This document shows positions 6,905 through 16,100 of a stretch of 64,000 nucleotides of DNA, piece after piece. Every line of letters begins with the position of its first letter. Position 1 is the first letter of the stretch. The position numbers and the translations under genes were made by a program. The notes beneath the pieces were generated by a model. That model was not told where the DNA came from, searched no databases, and saw only the letters and a program-made list of their open reading frames with translations. Source of the DNA: Mycobacterium simulans (GTDB lineage: Bacteria > Actinomycetota > Actinomycetes > Mycobacteriales > Mycobacteriaceae); NCBI RefSeq assembly GCF_900232995.1, contig NZ_OCVX01000003.1:2292898-2356897 (forward strand). The letters are read 5' to 3'.

Positions 6905-9315
6905 TGGCCGAGCCGCCACTGGCCGGCTACACGGTCGTCGACCTCTCCACCGGAATCGCGGGTGCCTACTGCACCAAACTGCTCGCCGACGGCGGCGCCG
7001 ACGTCGTCAAAGTCGAACCACCAGAGGGCGATCCGCTGCGCTTCTGGTCGGCCTCGGGTGCCATGATCCGGCCCGGCGTCGACGGAGCGTTGTTCAATTT
7101 TCTGGCCGGGTCAAAGCACAGCGTCGTCGCAGACCCCAAAAGTGGCGACGATATCGAGTTAGTTGATCGGCTGCTGGCGGCCGCTGACGCGGCGGTCTGG
7201 TCTGGTGGGTCGAAAGTTGCTGAACACCAAACTTTTACGCCAGGAGAAATCTATCGCCGCCATCCCCATCTCACCGTCACGTCGATCACGCCCTTCGGGC
7301 TGCAGGGCCCGTGGCGCGACCGCGCCGCGACCGAGTTCACGCTGCAAGCATGGTCGGGCGGAATCATCGGATTGGGACGCGGTGCGCCCGAGCGGGCGCC
7401 GGTGTTCGTCGGTGGACAGGTCGGGGAGTATCTGGCTGGCGCATACGCGAGCGCGGCAACGCTGGTCTCGCGGTACCGCAACGCCGGCGAACTCATCGAT
7501 CTTTCGATGCTGGAAACGCAAATCCTGTGCTTGACCTACTATCCCGTGACCTATTTCGAAACGCTCGGCCGGCCATGGCGCGACGCCCGGCGGCTCACGG
7601 TGCCCGGCGTTGCGCCCGCGGCTGACGGCCTGGTCGACCTCGGCTGTGGCACAGCGCAGCAGTGGTTTGACCTGTGTGCCATGGTGGGCCACCCGGAGTG
7701 GATCGACGAGGACTCCCCGCTGTCGATTACCGAGCTGGCCAATCTCTGCGCAGACGAGATCTATGCATGGGTACGCAGCCACCCGGTCGACGAGATCCGG
7801 GAGCGCGCAACGGCGTTCCGGATTCCCAATGCGCCTGTCGCCAACGGCGCCAATATCGCGTCGCTGGACCACTTCCGGGAACGCGGCTCATTTGTGTGCA
7901 ACGCGCGCGACGGATTCCAGCAACCCGGCTACCCGTACCGGATGCGGCCCGCACAACTTCGCGAGCCGGGGCTGGCGCCGAGGCTGGGCGAGCACACCGC
8001 GCTGTACCAGGCAGCGAGCCTGAACGCCCGCCCGGCGCCCCCGACGTCGGATCCGGCAACGGCGTTGCCGCTCAGCGGACTTCGGGTGCTAGACATGACC
8101 ACATTCTGGGCGGGCCCGTGCTGCACACACTTTCTGGCCATGCTCGGCGCCGAGGTGATTCACCTCGAATCAGCCCGCCGTCCCGACGGAACCCGGCTCA
8201 TCGCCGGTGTGCCGGTGACCGAAGACCAGTGGTGGGAGAAGTCGCCGATCTTTGCGGCTCTGAACACCAACAAGAAGGGCTTAACGCTGGACCTGCAGAA
8301 TCCACGCGGACGGGAGCTGCTGCACCGGCTCATTGCCACCTGCGATGTGATCGCGGAGAACTTCACTCCCCGAGTGCTGGATCAGATCGGACTGGATTTT
8401 GCTGCGGTGCAATCGGTCCGGCCCGATGCCATCCTGCTGTGCATGCCCGGGTTCGGCCTCGACGGGCCATGGCGCGACAACCCGGTGTTTGCGTACGTCA
8501 TCGAGTCCGCATCTGGCGTCAGCTGGTTGACCGGCTACCCCGATCGCCCTCCCTACGAGCCCTACTCCGCCGGCGATCCCAATGCGGGAGTGCATGCACT
8601 CAATGCCCTGCTGCTGGCTTTGGAGCATCGCCGCCGTACCGGCCAGGGCGTCTTCGTGGAAGCGGCGATGGTGGATGCGGCACTTAACATTTCCGCCGAG
8701 CAGATCATCGAGTATTCCGCGTATGGGGCAGTGCTGGAGCGGACCGGCAACAGGGGACCAACTGCGGCGCCACAGAATCTCTATCGCACGGCCGATGTCG
8801 ATGAATTCGGTCGGCTGGACAGTTGGGTGGCCATCGCGGTGGCCACCGACGAACAATGGCAACGGCTGCGCGTTGCGCTTGGATCACCTTCGTGGGCAAT
8901 GGATCCGGTGTTGTCCACCGTGGCCGCCCGGCGTGCGCACGAGGACCTGATCGACAAAGGCCTGTCCGCATGGTGCGAACACCGCAGCGGCGACGACATC
9001 GTCGCGACCCTGTGGGGCGCCGATGTTCCGGTGGCCAAGGTCATGCAGCCGCACCGCCAGACCGAGCTGGCTCAACTGACATTTCGCGGGTTTTTCGAAG
9101 TCGTCGATCACCCGGTGAACGGCCCGGCTAGGCTCAGCACCGTGCCGATGAGATTGTCCGGCGGGCCATGCCGGTTCCACACCCGGCCCGCACCACTGCT
9201 GGGACAGCACAACCATGAGGTACTTGCCGAACTCGGTCTGACCGACTCGCAGATCGCCGAGCTAGAAGCCGATGGCGTCATCGGCCGGGCGCCGGCGATG
9301 TCCACGGTGACCTGA
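6904..9315 (+). CDS. CaiB/BaiF (family III) CoA-transferase, tandem two-domain fusion
   Basis: Protein of 803 aa holding two complete family III CoA-transferase modules, roughly residues 1-375 and 395-790. Both begin with the family opening (GYTVVDLSTGIAGAYCTKLL; GLRVLDMTTFWAGPCCTHFL). Family III enzymes move CoA through an acyl-Asp anhydride. In the second module the Asp is present (D591 in AAMVDAALNI); at the matching place in the first there is a Glu (E204 in DLSMLETQ). The C-terminal half is probably the catalytic one. The GTG start overlaps the upstream stop; GAGGCAAGG precedes it. It likely activates or exchanges the CoA ester of the operon's substrate. Confidence 0.9.
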   Translation: MAEPPLAGYTVVDLSTGIAGAYCTKLLADGGADVVKVEPPEGDPLRFWSASGAMIRPGVDGALFNFLAGSKHSVVADPKSGDDIELVDRLLAAADAAVWSGGSKVAEHQTFTPGEIYRRHPHLTVTSITPFGLQGPWRDRAATEFTLQAWSGGIIGLGRGAPERAPVFVGGQVGEYLAGAYASAATLVSRYRNAGELIDLSMLETQILCLTYYPVTYFETLGRPWRDARRLTVPGVAPAADGLVDLGCGTAQQWFDLCAMVGHPEWIDEDSPLSITELANLCADEIYAWVRSHPVDEIRERATAFRIPNAPVANGANIASLDHFRERGSFVCNARDGFQQPGYPYRMRPAQLREPGLAPRLGEHTALYQAASLNARPAPPTSDPATALPLSGLRVLDMTTFWAGPCCTHFLAMLGAEVIHLESARRPDGTRLIAGVPVTEDQWWEKSPIFAALNTNKKGLTLDLQNPRGRELLHRLIATCDVIAENFTPRVLDQIGLDFAAVQSVRPDAILLCMPGFGLDGPWRDNPVFAYVIESASGVSWLTGYPDRPPYEPYSAGDPNAGVHALNALLLALEHRRRTGQGVFVEAAMVDAALNISAEQIIEYSAYGAVLERTGNRGPTAAPQNLYRTADVDEFGRLDSWVAIAVATDEQWQRLRVALGSPSWAMDPVLSTVAARRAHEDLIDKGLSAWCEHRSGDDIVATLWGADVPVAKVMQPHRQTELAQLTFRGFFEVVDHPVNGPARLSTVPMRLSGGPCRFHTRPAPLLGQHNHEVLAELGLTDSQIAELEADGVIGRAPAMSTVT

Positions 9316-9319
9316 CTAC

Positions 9320-10126
9320 ATGGCAATCGATCCGGCGGACATTCTGCTTACCGGGCGGGTGGCGGTGGTCACCGGCGGGGGAGCGGGTATCGGGCGCGGG
9401 ATCGCGGCCGGCATGGCGGCTTTCGGCGCGTCGGTGGCCATCTGGGAACGCGACCTGGACACCTGCGCGCACGCCGCCGAATCCATTGGCGCACTGGGCA
9501 TCGTCACCGATGTGCGCGACAGCGCCCAGGTCGACACCGCCCTGCAACGCACCACCGCCGAACTGGGCCCGGTGACGATCCTGGTCAACAACGCCGGCGG
9601 CGTGTTCTCGTCACCGCTGCTGGAAACCAGCGAGAACGGCTGGGATGCCTTGTACCGAGCCAACCTTCGCCATGTCCTGCTGTGCACCCAGCGCGTGGCT
9701 CGGCAGCTGATTGCCGCCGAGCTGCCTGGCAGCATCATCAGCCTGACGTCGATCGAAGGCGTCCGCGCCGCACCGGGTTACGCGGCATACGCCGCGGCCA
9801 AGGCCGGTGTCATCAATTACACCAAGACCGCGGCGCTGGAACTGGCGCCGCACGGAATCCGGGTCAATGCGCTGGCGCCCGACATCACCCTCACCGAGGG
9901 GCTGGCACAGCTCAGCGGCGACGACACGACGGCCGGGATCGGCAGCGTCGTACCGATGGGACGCCCCGGACATGTCGACGAGATCGCCGGCACCGCGGTC
10001 TTCCTCGCTTCGACGATGGCCAACTACATCACCGGTCAGACCATTCACGTCGACGGTGGCACGCACGCCGCCGCCGGTTGGCACCACAACCCGCAAACAG
10101 GGGAATACCAACTCGGCCCGCGCTAA
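9320..10126 (+). CDS. Short-chain dehydrogenase/reductase (classical SDR)
   Basis: NAD(P)-dependent dehydrogenase of 268 aa, last gene of the TetR-led operon. The cofactor motif TGGGAGIG, the NNAG motif and the catalytic YAAYAAAK segment are all present, and the C-terminal tail is GGTHAAAGWHHNPQTGEYQL. It should oxidise a hydroxyl group to a ketone, or the reverse, on the operon's substrate. The 3' third of this gene has a decayed second copy at 11276-11405, downstream of the PE gene. Confidence 0.92.
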   Translation: MAIDPADILLTGRVAVVTGGGAGIGRGIAAGMAAFGASVAIWERDLDTCAHAAESIGALGIVTDVRDSAQVDTALQRTTAELGPVTILVNNAGGVFSSPLLETSENGWDALYRANLRHVLLCTQRVARQLIAAELPGSIISLTSIEGVRAAPGYAAYAAAKAGVINYTKTAALELAPHGIRVNALAPDITLTEGLAQLSGDDTTAGIGSVVPMGRPGHVDEIAGTAVFLASTMANYITGQTIHVDGGTHAAAGWHHNPQTGEYQLGPR

Positions 10127-10260
10127 GTAGCAGGCATGCGGAAAATCATTTTCGGGACAATGGCACGCGCGGCAATTCTCGACATACTATTCGGCGTCAA
10201 ATTCAACGTAGGAGCGCATTATCGCCGCACGTCGGCTGGGCGCTTGGGCAGGTAAGCAGC

Positions 10261-10290
10261 TTGACGAAAACCTCAACGACGAACTGATAA
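10261..10290 (+). promoter_or_regulatory. Possible sigma-A-type promoter for the PE gene
   Basis: TTGACG (10261-10266) and a TGATAA-like -10 (10285-10290) are separated by 18 bp, about 80 bp upstream of the PE start. Within the same gap, GAAAATCATTTTC at 10141-10153 is a perfect 13-bp palindrome and might be an operator or part of a terminator for the upstream operon. Both calls rest on motif match only. Confidence 0.3.
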
Positions 10291-10367
10291 ACGTGTTAGC
10301 TTGCGTCCGAGATTCACGTGAATGAATATGCGTGATCGTCAATTTGGATTCGGCACGAAGAGTAGGG

Positions 10368-11267
10368 ATGTCATTTTTTGTTGCGGCGCCGGAGGCGTTG
10401 CTGGCTGCGGCCGCCGATCTGGCCGCAGTGGGTTCGAACATCAACGCGGCCAGCGCAAGCGCGGCCGTCCCGACAGTCGGGGTACTCGCGGCCGGGGCCG
10501 ATGACGTCTCCGCCCAGGTCGCCGCGTTGTTTTCTTCGCACGCCCAGAGCTACCAGCAACTCAGCGCTCAAGTGGCCGCGTTTCAGGACCAATTCGTCCT
10601 GGCCATGAACAAAGCGGCCGCGGCGTACGCGACGGGCGAGGCCAACGTCGCCCGGACGCTCGCCAGCGGGGCGGATGCGCTCGCGCCGGCCGAGAAGTTT
10701 GTCGAACGGGTGGCCGGCATCCCGACCTTATTGGGCACCGGCGGCTCCAGCTTGCTCGGCGGGACTGCTTTGGCGCTGCCCGGCACGGGTGCGCTGGCCC
10801 AGCGTGCTACCGCGGGAATTGCCGGTTTGTGGGGCAACGGCGCCGGGCTGCGGCCGGTGGCCAGTGCGGCGGGCGCGCCGGCGGAATTCAGCATCGGGTC
10901 GATCGGGCCTTCGATCAAGAATTTCTACAACGAGGTCGAGCCATGGGTGGAGTACGGCGTCAACTGGACCGCGGTCGTCGCGTACTACGCGGGACTATTC
11001 GGTAGTCTCACCGGTACCCAAGGGGCCTACCTGCTGGGGCCACAAATCAATTTCGCCTATTACCTTGCCGAACCCATCTTCCAGAGTGCGCTTTTCAACA
11101 CGATCGACGTTCTGGATGGGGCAGTCACCCTCAACCAAGGGCTGAGCAACCTGTGGTCGGCAACCTCTACGTCAACGACGCAGTTCATCCAGACCGAGAT
11201 AAATTGGGTGCTCAATTTCTACCCGGCACCACCGATCCCGACTCCGCCGGCGGCACTGACGCCGTAG
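10368..11267 (+). CDS. PE-family protein with non-PGRS C-terminal domain
   Basis: Protein of 299 aa. The N-terminal ~100 residues form a PE domain: MSFFVAAPEALLAAA carries Pro8-Glu9, and the YxxxE secretion signal (YATGE) follows the helical hairpin. The ~190-residue C-terminal region is not Gly-Ala (PGRS) repeat; it is rich in Gly, Ala and aromatic residues. PE proteins are exported by type VII (ESX) systems to the cell envelope. There is no adjacent PPE or ESX gene. ATG 10368 is chosen because the PE motif must sit at residues 8-9. The gene lies between an intact SDR and a decayed copy of that SDR's tail. Confidence 0.9.
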   Translation: MSFFVAAPEALLAAAADLAAVGSNINAASASAAVPTVGVLAAGADDVSAQVAALFSSHAQSYQQLSAQVAAFQDQFVLAMNKAAAAYATGEANVARTLASGADALAPAEKFVERVAGIPTLLGTGGSSLLGGTALALPGTGALAQRATAGIAGLWGNGAGLRPVASAAGAPAEFSIGSIGPSIKNFYNEVEPWVEYGVNWTAVVAYYAGLFGSLTGTQGAYLLGPQINFAYYLAEPIFQSALFNTIDVLDGAVTLNQGLSNLWSATSTSTTQFIQTEINWVLNFYPAPPIPTPPAALTP

Positions 11268-11275
11268 GAAGCCCG

Positions 11276-11405
11276 TTCAATGCGCTGGCTCCGGATATCA
11301 CGCTTACCGGTCATGTCGACGAAAACGCAGGTGCAGCAGTCGCACGCTGCCAGCGGCTGGCGTCACAACCCGCAGACCGGGGAATACCAGCTCGGGCCCA
11401 GTTAG
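11276..11405 (+). pseudogene. Decayed duplicate of the 3' end of the SDR at 9320-10126
   Basis: Three blocks match the upstream SDR in order: NALAPDITLT, then GHVDE followed by a diverged stretch, then GWRHNPQTGEYQLGP and a stop. Two segments of the parent gene (about 65-75 bp each) are missing between the blocks and the reading frame shifts. It starts 9 bp after the PE stop codon. This is a remnant left by a duplication, with the PE gene between the two copies. Confidence 0.85.
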
Positions 11406-11424
11406 CTTGCCATCAGACTGCCGG

Positions 11425-11865
11425 CTACTCTGCCGTCCAACTGATCAGCGGTGGCTGCACTCGGGCGCACACAGGATGGCCTTTTGCATCGGTTAGACCC
11501 AGCCTGCCGACCAACAGCCCAGACGCCGCTGCCGATTCCAGGACGCCGACCGGCACATCCGCGAGCATGAGCTTCGCGCGCCGAAACTGCGTGAAGTGGC
11601 CGGCACTATCCACGGAGCCCCAATTCAAGTAGATGAACCGTCCGCCCGGCGTCCCCTGAACATACGGCCCACGAACATCGGTGCCATCGACCACGCAGTC
11701 AAGGGTCCACACCGCTGTCGGTGCGTCGCCCGCATGGAGATCCAACAACTCATCTCGGCGGTTCTTTCGTTGCACTCCGACGTGGATGTTTCTATAGCCG
11801 GGGAAGCCGGCGCCCGGTCCACATTCGCGACCCGGCAACTGCGTTCCGACAATCCTGATTTGCAC
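11425..11865 (-). CDS. DUF5990-family protein
   Basis: Protein of 146 aa matching the DUF5990 pattern as remembered: start MQIRIVGTQLPGRECGPG, then YRNIHVGVQR, DVRGPYVQGTPGGRFIYLNWG, FRRAKLML and the end LVGRLGLTDAKGHPVCA. Function is unknown; the fold appears compact and globular, with no signal peptide or membrane segment. It lies next to the toxin-antitoxin pair on the same strand at the start of the accessory island. Confidence 0.75.
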   Translation of the reverse strand: MQIRIVGTQLPGRECGPGAGFPGYRNIHVGVQRKNRRDELLDLHAGDAPTAVWTLDCVVDGTDVRGPYVQGTPGGRFIYLNWGSVDSAGHFTQFRRAKLMLADVPVGVLESAAASGLLVGRLGLTDAKGHPVCARVQPPLISWTAE

Positions 11866-11948
11866 TGATTCCTCCTGACGTCATGCGGTTGGCCCCAAGT
11901 CAGCGAGCGGTGTCCTCTTCCATTCAAGTTGCCGAATGCAGCATCGGC

Positions 11949-12299
11949 TCAGGCGATCTGGATGCCCAGAATCAGCGCGAGGGCATGTTCGATTTGGTGC
12001 ATCGTGTCGGGTGCCAGGGTGCCGAGTCGCTCCAGTAGGCGGGTGCGAGCGACGGCGCGGATCCCGCGGCAGACGGCGACGCTTTCGGCATCCACGCCTT
12101 CGGCGGCAGCGATGTGAGGCCGCAATGCGCTGTGCGTGAGTGAGCTAGACACAGGTACCACGACGATGAGTTCGTCACCAAGGCCCGTGAGGATGTCGTC
12201 GACGGAGACGACGACAGCAGGGCGGTGTTTGCCGGGTTCGCCGGCGCGGGCTGCTCCGAGGGCAACGAGCCAGAGGTCGCCGCGCTGCGGTTCAGGCAA
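11949..12299 (-). CDS. MazF/PemK-family endoribonuclease toxin
   Basis: Protein of 116 aa. MazF-fold markers are PQRGDLWLV at the start, KHRPAVVVS, the strand [11 protein letters not shown], and the late segment [20 protein letters not shown]. Members cut mRNA and arrest growth when freed from the antitoxin. The start is taken as TTG at 12299, which overlaps the antitoxin stop by 8 bp, as is usual for such operons; no ATG or GTG fits the domain start. It is the downstream gene of a two-gene module with the ribbon-helix-helix antitoxin. Confidence 0.82.
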   Translation of the reverse strand: MPEPQRGDLWLVALGAARAGEPGKHRPAVVVSVDDILTGLGDELIVVVPVSSSLTHSALRPHIAAAEGVDAESVAVCRGIRAVARTRLLERLGTLAPDTMHQIEHALALILGIQIA

Positions 12300-12528
12300 G
12301 GCCGTCGTCGACTGTGCTGTCCCAGTCGCGGTTCTCGTCGCGTACGGCTTGCAGCGCCGCCTCGGCGCGGGTGGCGTCGCGTTCGGCTCGGAAGATCGCC
12401 TCCTGTTCGGCACGGGTGGCCAGCTCCGTGAGCAGAGCGGCAATGGAGACTCCTCGCTCACGGGCCTGGACGGCCAGCCGGTCACGAGTCTGAACCGGAA
12501 CCCGGATCGTTGTCGTTGATGTAGACAT
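12292..12528 (-). CDS. Ribbon-helix-helix antitoxin (MazE/VapB-like)
   Basis: Protein of 78 aa. The N-terminal [19 protein letters not shown] looks like a ribbon-helix-helix DNA-binding strand plus helix, followed by a long charged helix ([21 protein letters not shown]) and an acidic tail that would wrap the toxin. It is expected to neutralise the MazF-like protein downstream and, with it, repress the operon. The overlap with the toxin gene supports the pairing. Confidence 0.8.
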   Translation of the reverse strand: MSTSTTTIRVPVQTRDRLAVQARERGVSIAALLTELATRAEQEAIFRAERDATRAEAALQAVRDENRDWDSTVDDGLA

Positions 12529-12536
12529 GACCAGTA

Positions 12537-12566
12537 GTCTAGTTGGTAGACGCCAATTAGCGCTAA
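12537..12566. promoter_or_regulatory. Candidate antitoxin operator: two small inverted repeats
   Basis: Just upstream of the antitoxin ATG lies GTCTAGTTGGTAGAC (arms GTCTA/TAGAC, 5-bp spacer) and, a few bases further on, the perfect palindrome TTAGCGCTAA at 12557-12566. Ribbon-helix-helix antitoxins usually bind such sites over their own promoter. The 200-bp gap to the next gene holds nothing else that I can recognise. Confidence 0.4.
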
Positions 12567-12730
12567 CGCCTCTCGTCGTTACTGGTTTGTCCAGCTAGTG
12601 TCGTGACGGCCCCGCACCGCGTCTGGCGTGGCACCTGCTCGAGCGGTTCGGTGATCAGGATTGACCTGCGCCGAAGCGGTCCACATGTCGGTCGCTGTGA
12701 GTATGGTCTGCAGCGTCAGTTATTTGCGTA

Positions 12731-13087
12731 TTGGCTGCGGCGGTGGATTTGGTGGACGCGTTCGGTGTCTTCGACGAGGTGCTCGGCGACTACGAGTCGT
12801 ACGTGAATGCATTCCTGGATATCCAGGACGAGCGGGTTCGGGACGAGGTTGAGAAAGAAATCCAGGACGGCCTGCTGTGGCCTCAGCCCTGGCTCGCGCC
12901 CAACCCCGCGTTTGAATCCGGCGGAACGGTCAGCGAATTGGCCGACCAGGGGGTTTTGCATCCCAAAGCCCGCGATATTTTCCGGGTGCGAATCAACGAT
13001 CGGATGACCACAGCAATCGCCAACGGAGGAAAAGGTTGGAAGTCGTTCGCTGATATTCCTGCTGGTTCAGGTTCGCAACACGAATGA
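12731..13087 (+). pseudogene. Truncated N-terminal fragment of a DEAD/DEAH-box helicase (defence-associated type)
   Basis: 118 codons. The first ~85 residues (FGVFDEVLGDYESYVNAFL, then RVRDEVEKEIQDG, WPQPWLAPNPAFESGGTVSE, GVLHPKARDIFRV) resemble, from memory, the N-terminal extension of large superfamily-2 helicases of the DISARM/DUF1998-helicase type. The helicase core that should follow is absent; the frame ends after an unrelated ~30-residue tail. The start codon is a non-ATG and uncertain. It may be a remnant of a deleted helicase or a small stand-alone protein. It lies 63 bp upstream of the SIR2-STAND gene on the same strand. Confidence 0.45.
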
Positions 13088-13150
13088 TGTCCCACAAGGT
13101 CATAAGTCAAAGACGCGCTAGACAATGGCGAAACATCCCTATCCGCAAGG

Positions 13151-16100
13151 ATGAGTGTGGATATCACTGATCAGATCCTTAACGCGGCGAGTCAGGTACG
13201 TAGCCACCACGCGGTTGCTGTTCTGGGAGCGGGTCTCTCCGCTTCTTGCTACCCGATGACGGCGCAGACTCCGCCGCTCGTGTGGGCAGCACTAGACGCG
13301 AACCCCGAAACCCGAGCCAGGGTCGCGCAGCGCGTCGAAAAGCCAGATGGCAGTGGCAAGACATTAGTCGGATCAAATGCCGACCCGCTGGAAATCGCGT
13401 GGAGCGAGATCGCAGATTCGCTGCCGGCACGCCAGGCCTTTCAGAGGGCCTTCGCTGATCTCGATCTGGAGCGCGACCCGGCACCCGCTCATGTCGCACT
13501 CGCGCGGTTGATCCGGGCCGGAATCGTTGAGTACGTAATCTCATTCAACTGGGACACGGCCTTGGAACGGGCGTATGAGCAACTTTATGGAGTTTCGATT
13601 CCGGCAGGAATGTTAGTGAAGCCTCATGGTGACGCGAACCAGACAGATACCCAATGGGTGCTGCCGCATCAAACGGGCGTTGTACCGGGCTCGGTGACAA
13701 GCCGGGTCAACGAAATGGCAGCGGGCCACCCACGGGTCTTCATGATCGTTGGTTACTCAGGGTCCGATCCTTCTGTCGTAGCTGATCTCCTCTCACCCAT
13801 GGAGGGCAGATGGCCTGTCATCAGGATTGGGCCGAATTGCACTGGTGACGAGGCAGTTCAGGGGACTGCTGATGAGGTTCTGCCCGCGCTGGTTCGGGAG
13901 TTGACACCCGGGGAGGCCCAGACCCGAGCCTGGAGAGTGGTGACCTTCCACGGGCAACGTAGTCTCAGAGCCGCGCTGGTGGGATACCGCCTCGGGCCAA
14001 ACGACGTGAACAGCTGCCCCGAGTTGCCAGGCGTTGGCGGGATTGTGTCGAGGATCAAGGCAGCGCGGTTCGTGGCGATCACTGGGGTCAGCGGTTCCGG
14101 CAAATCCATCTCGGCATTCCAGGCAGCACATCATCTCAATCAAGAAGGATGGAGCGTACTGGAACTCGTCAATCCGGGGACAGCTGACCAAGATTCGGTG
14201 CAGGAATTTGCGGCTGCTCCAGGGCCAGTAATTGCAGTGGTGGACGATGCGCAGTCGATCGACGCGGCAATTGTTCGAGAGTTCGAACGAGCCGTTTCCG
14301 ACGATCACGCGGTGATTCTCTGTACCACTTCATGGGGGTCGCCTGCAGAACAAGTGCAGCTTGTTGCAAAACGGGCGGTGGAAGCGATGGCGAGCTTCTG
14401 CTTTACCCATGCAGAGGATGTTGCCGCCATGATCGTACCGATCGACGACAGTCTCGGTTGGGGTCTTGGTAAGGAACCAATCGAGCGCCGCATCCAGGTG
14501 GCGAGCGCAGCTGACGTCCCCTGGCAGTTCATGCATATCCTCTCGGGTGGAGAACGGCGGTTGAACGAAGTCTTCGAAGAGCTCAGGTCTGCTGACCTTG
14601 ACGCTCTGCTCTCGATAGTCGCTCTCCAGCAGGTGATTTCAACCGACGAAGGATGTTCGGCTGACGAGCTCGCACGTGGCGCCAGCGAGGTCGGACTCAA
14701 TCCCGATCGGGTGGCGACAGGTCTGCCGGAGCTCGAACGACGTCGACTCGTCTTCGGCCGAGACGGCCGGCTGCGTACGCCGCATATCCGTTTTGCCATA
14801 CAAGTTTTAATAGAAGTGCTGAGGACGCCGACAGTAGCCCCGGCACCGGCAATTCTCCAGTTGTCGCGAAGCGCGCTGCTGTCTCCTGAAGTTCAGAATC
14901 GCGGACGGCTCTGGCTTCTTGATTCCATTCGCCTCAAGGCTCTGCGCTACTCGGGGCTGTTGGTGGACGATGCAATCCAGCAGCACATGACTGATCAGTT
15001 CTTCAAATCCAACCCTGACGAACTGGGCCTTCAAGCGACTCTGCTTTGGACGCTTGACTTCTGGTGGCGAAAACTACCTGAACCTGTCTGGGATCAGATC
15101 GGCGAGCAGCTCCCGGCATGGATACTTACTGCGACCAACGAATCTGCGTACGGCCTCCATTGGCTATTGAATGGACTCCGGGGCAAGAACTCAACGTCCC
15201 ATGAAACGGTCTGCATCACCGTCGGGATGCCTGCGCTCCTGAACCGCATGGTCGAGACCGCGACAGGACACTACGTAGGCAATTGGGAGAGCCTGATCGC
15301 TGAGTTGAGTCAGGTTAACTGGCCAATACTTCAGGGCTGGGCTTCGGCCGTCCAACGGGATGTGCCCATCGCCGAGTTCCGGTCTTGGGTTGCTCGGGAA
15401 GTGACCGAGTCGCGCAACCTGAGGGGCTGGGCGGACTTGGCGCAGGTTCTCTGGCACTACTCGCGCGAAATGGTTGAGGCAATCGTCGAGCAGATATCGC
15501 CGAGATTGGTTGAAGGTCTTGAGAGAAATCCTGTCGAAGCGAACAGTGAAATCTTCAGGTGGTACTTCGGATTCCTCGTGCTTGTCGTTGACCGCGGTGC
15601 CGGCGACGACGAAGATGCCGAGTATGCGGACGACGTAGCTTGCTATCGCGAGCTCATGCTGCGGTGGATTAACGATAGTGACTGGTCGAAGGTCGGCCGC
15701 GCCCTGTCCAGCACTCACCCTGAGGCCTTCCACAACTTTTCGCTACTTACCCACATGCTCCGATCCGTTGATCAAGCGAAACTAGACCTGATGTGCCATA
15801 GCGTCGATATCGACTCATTCGATGCACGCACTGAGCACTACTGGGGCGACAGTATTTGGCGGCTACGTGAGGCCATCGTGACGTTGTCAGCTTCGACCGA
15901 CATGGAGCCGGCCCGGACGTTGCTATTGCGCCATCAGGCCGAACTCACGCAGCTACCTCCATGGACAATCCGCATCATTCCGGAAATCGCGGTCAGCAAG
16001 CTCTCCGCCGGGCAGGTCCACTTGGGCCAGGAAGGCTATTCGTTCGATTGGACGGAGTGCGCCAAGATCATTGAATCGGTTGCAGCCGTTGATATATCAG

